Below are positions 54,901 to 57,900 of a stretch of DNA of 64,000 nucleotides, one piece after another. The stretch's first letter is position 1; each line of letters starts with the position of its first letter. The DNA is from Megascapheus bottae (lineage: Eukaryota > Chordata > Mammalia > Rodentia > Geomyidae): the NCBI GenBank assembly GCA_024803745.1, contig JANJXV010000024.1:13542427-13606426 (forward strand), given 5' to 3'. Below the pieces are notes generated by a model. It worked only from the letters and a program-made list of their open reading frames with translations, had not been told where the DNA came from and did not search any database. A program made the position numbers and the translations under genes.

Positions 54901-57900
54901 ATTGCAAAGAAGGCTTCTGTTGCTTCCAGAGTTCCAAAGTGTTCACCCTGAGTAAAATTTAAGACAAATTTCAAAACTGTAAAATGTTATTGTTAAGGAT
55001 TGTCCCTTTATTTCTGCAAAAACCTCTCAAAGTATGGGAAATGTCTTGTAAACATTCTGTCTTTTGATGGTGATTTGTCTAGCTGTCAATTTAAAATCCC
55101 ACATGGCCATTTATCCACTTATTTAAAATAATTCAATATCACACTGCACACTTAAAAATCCTCAAACAGTAGTCTCTATGCTTTATATTTCCCTGAAGGA
55201 TTTACAAAAAAGAATATGACAATAAGTATTTTCTAATCAGAATAGGATAGTATTACTATAGTGTCTAAAAATTGAGACCATACTTAATCCATGTCTATAA
55301 TTAACATCCAGCACAATACATTCTAAAACACCCAGCCTAAGAGTATAATAAATATGCGACTATAAAGTTGCGTTGATTAAAAAAAAAAAGAGAGAGAGAG
55401 AAGGATGTAAATTTATTAGTAAGGCTTGAGTGACTGCTACTCATCCCAAGACACTGCTCCAATTCCTCAAAGACACGGTCTTAAGACGAGTTTCACACCC
55501 TTAATGTGATTAACAAGTCATTTGGAGAGCTTGCAAATATGGCTGATCTGAGCAACTTGGGGCTTGAACTCAGGCCTGGGTGCTGACCCTGAGCTCTTTT
55601 GCTCAAGACTAGTGCTCTATCACTTTGCAACACAGCTCTACTTCTCAATTTTGAGTGGTTAATTGAAGATAAGAGTCATGGGGGTTCCTTTTTTTTTTTT
55701 TTTTTTTGCCAGTCATGGAGTTTGAACTCAGGGCCTGAGCACTGTCCTTGGACTTTCTCAAGACTAGAGCTCTACCAATTGATCCACAGCACCACTTTCA
55801 GCTTTTTTCTGTATGTGGTACTGAGGATTCTCTTAGAATTGGAAACTAGTCTTAGCATCACATGTAAGCCACTTGAAAGATACGGCTGTATGTACGCATG
55901 TGTACCCATATATACATACAAGTACATAAATGTAAGATCTTTAAAACAAAATTTTTTTTTTTTTTTTTTTTGCCAGTCCTGGGCTTGAGCTCAGGGCCTG
56001 AGCACTGTCCTTGGACTTTCTCAAGGCTAGAGCTCTACCACTTGAGCCTCAGCACCACTTTCAGCTTTTTCTATATATGTGGTACCAAGGAATCGAACCT
56101 GGGTCTTCGTGCATGCTAGGCAAGCACTTTAACCACTAGGCCAAACTCCCGGCCCAAAAAACAAAATATTTTTTAAAGTTTTATATATTTTGTGATTTTT
56201 TTTTTCAGTCTGATTCAAAGAAGGTTAAGAAAACATAAAAATAACACTATGGCCAGGAGTTTGGCCTAGTGGTAGAGTGCTTGCCTAGCATGCACAAAGA
56301 CCAGGGTTCAATTCCTAGGTACCACATACATAGAAAAAAACAGAAATGGTACTGAGGCTCAAGTGATAGAGCTTTGCCTTTAGAAAGTCCAAGAACAGTG
56401 TACAGGCCCTAAGCTCAACACTAATAAAAACACAGACTGTACTTCATGCCCAGTGTCCAGAACAGTATGCAAGACACTGTAGATAAGCAGTAAAATTTGC
56501 TGAGTAACTGAATGAAAACTATTCATAATATGCATGTACTATGTTCAGCATTATTCTCAATATTTAATATGTATTATTTCATTATATTACTAAGCATTAC
56601 AACTATAAAACAGGCATTACCATAATCCTCATTTACAGGAGAGGACATGACGGCAAATCATGGTTAAATTACTTACCCAAAATCATGTTGCCAGAATAGT
56701 GAAATATCTAAATAGTAAAATCCAACTTAAAGACATCACTGTTACATAAAAAAAAGATAAAATCTCCTAAGTCTGTCTACCTGTGCACTATATTTTCAGA
56801 CAGACATAAAGGCCTCTAAATTTCAGATGCTGGGAAAAAACTGGGACCACTATGGAACAATATAAACAGTATGTTCTAAGCAAATACATATTCAATGCAA
56901 ATTGCCATGTTTATCAAAAATCTATTATTTGCTTAGTTTAATACATTATGAATCCAAAAAGAAACACATAACATAGTTCTTGTGCTCAAGAAGAATATGC
57001 TCTTATTATGATAAAGTACTATGGATTTTAAAACTATGTGTATTTATAAATAATTATGCTTTCCAGAAAGTACTTCATTTCAGGTAACATATTTCTATTC
57101 TAGAACCCAAATATGAAGACAATCTAACAACCTACCTGGTTCAGTAGGTAAAGGATCTTTGTAAGAATATGCAGACATCTTCGGGGATTAATAGGAGTTT
57201 CATTAAATATACGAGCCTATGGAAATATTAAAAATATTGTTATATTTCTACCTTTTCTATAATAGATCAAAACTTTATAATAAAGATTTTTAATACAATA
57301 TCCAAATAATGTTACCTGTTTACAGTTCTTAGCCTACTATAATATACAATTGTCAGCTGTGGCCTTGACTTTCAGTCCACCCTCTTAGTCATTTCTTAGA
57401 TTAGCTCCTTCAGCTTTATAGGCTTTATCTGTTATAGCCCCAATCTTTACCTACATCCCATGAACACAATGAGCTATCTGTAAGCACTCCCAATAACCTC
57501 ACACTAAACACTTCCTCTGAGAGTTAAAATTTCTAACACACGATACAATGTCCATATTTCTGTAAGTTCTAGGTTTTTCCATAATAAAGAAATATTCCTT
57601 GTTCCTCATCTATAGCCTTAGAAACCCAGTTGAATAGCTTGTTTTTTATACATAAATGAAAAATCAATTTATTTACACTTTTGGTCAAAATTGAATGATT
57701 TTTTTTTCCCCAAGACTAGGACTCCAACTCAGCATCTGATGTTTTCACTCATTGGCTGGCGCTCTACCACCTGAGCTACTCTTCCAACGCCTGAGAAAAT
57801 GAGTCTCAACTCTTTCACCATCACCCCATAGCAGTGTCTACTTTCTTACTGTGTATTCCTGATCACAATATCCCAGTGGTTCTCTGCCTACTATTCTAAA

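Noticed and set aside
55599..56119. Frames of 129 and 73 codons with [24 protein letters not shown] sequence
   Set aside because: The same peptide recurs at many loci because it is the reverse translation of the IDL-Geo SINE, not a protein family.
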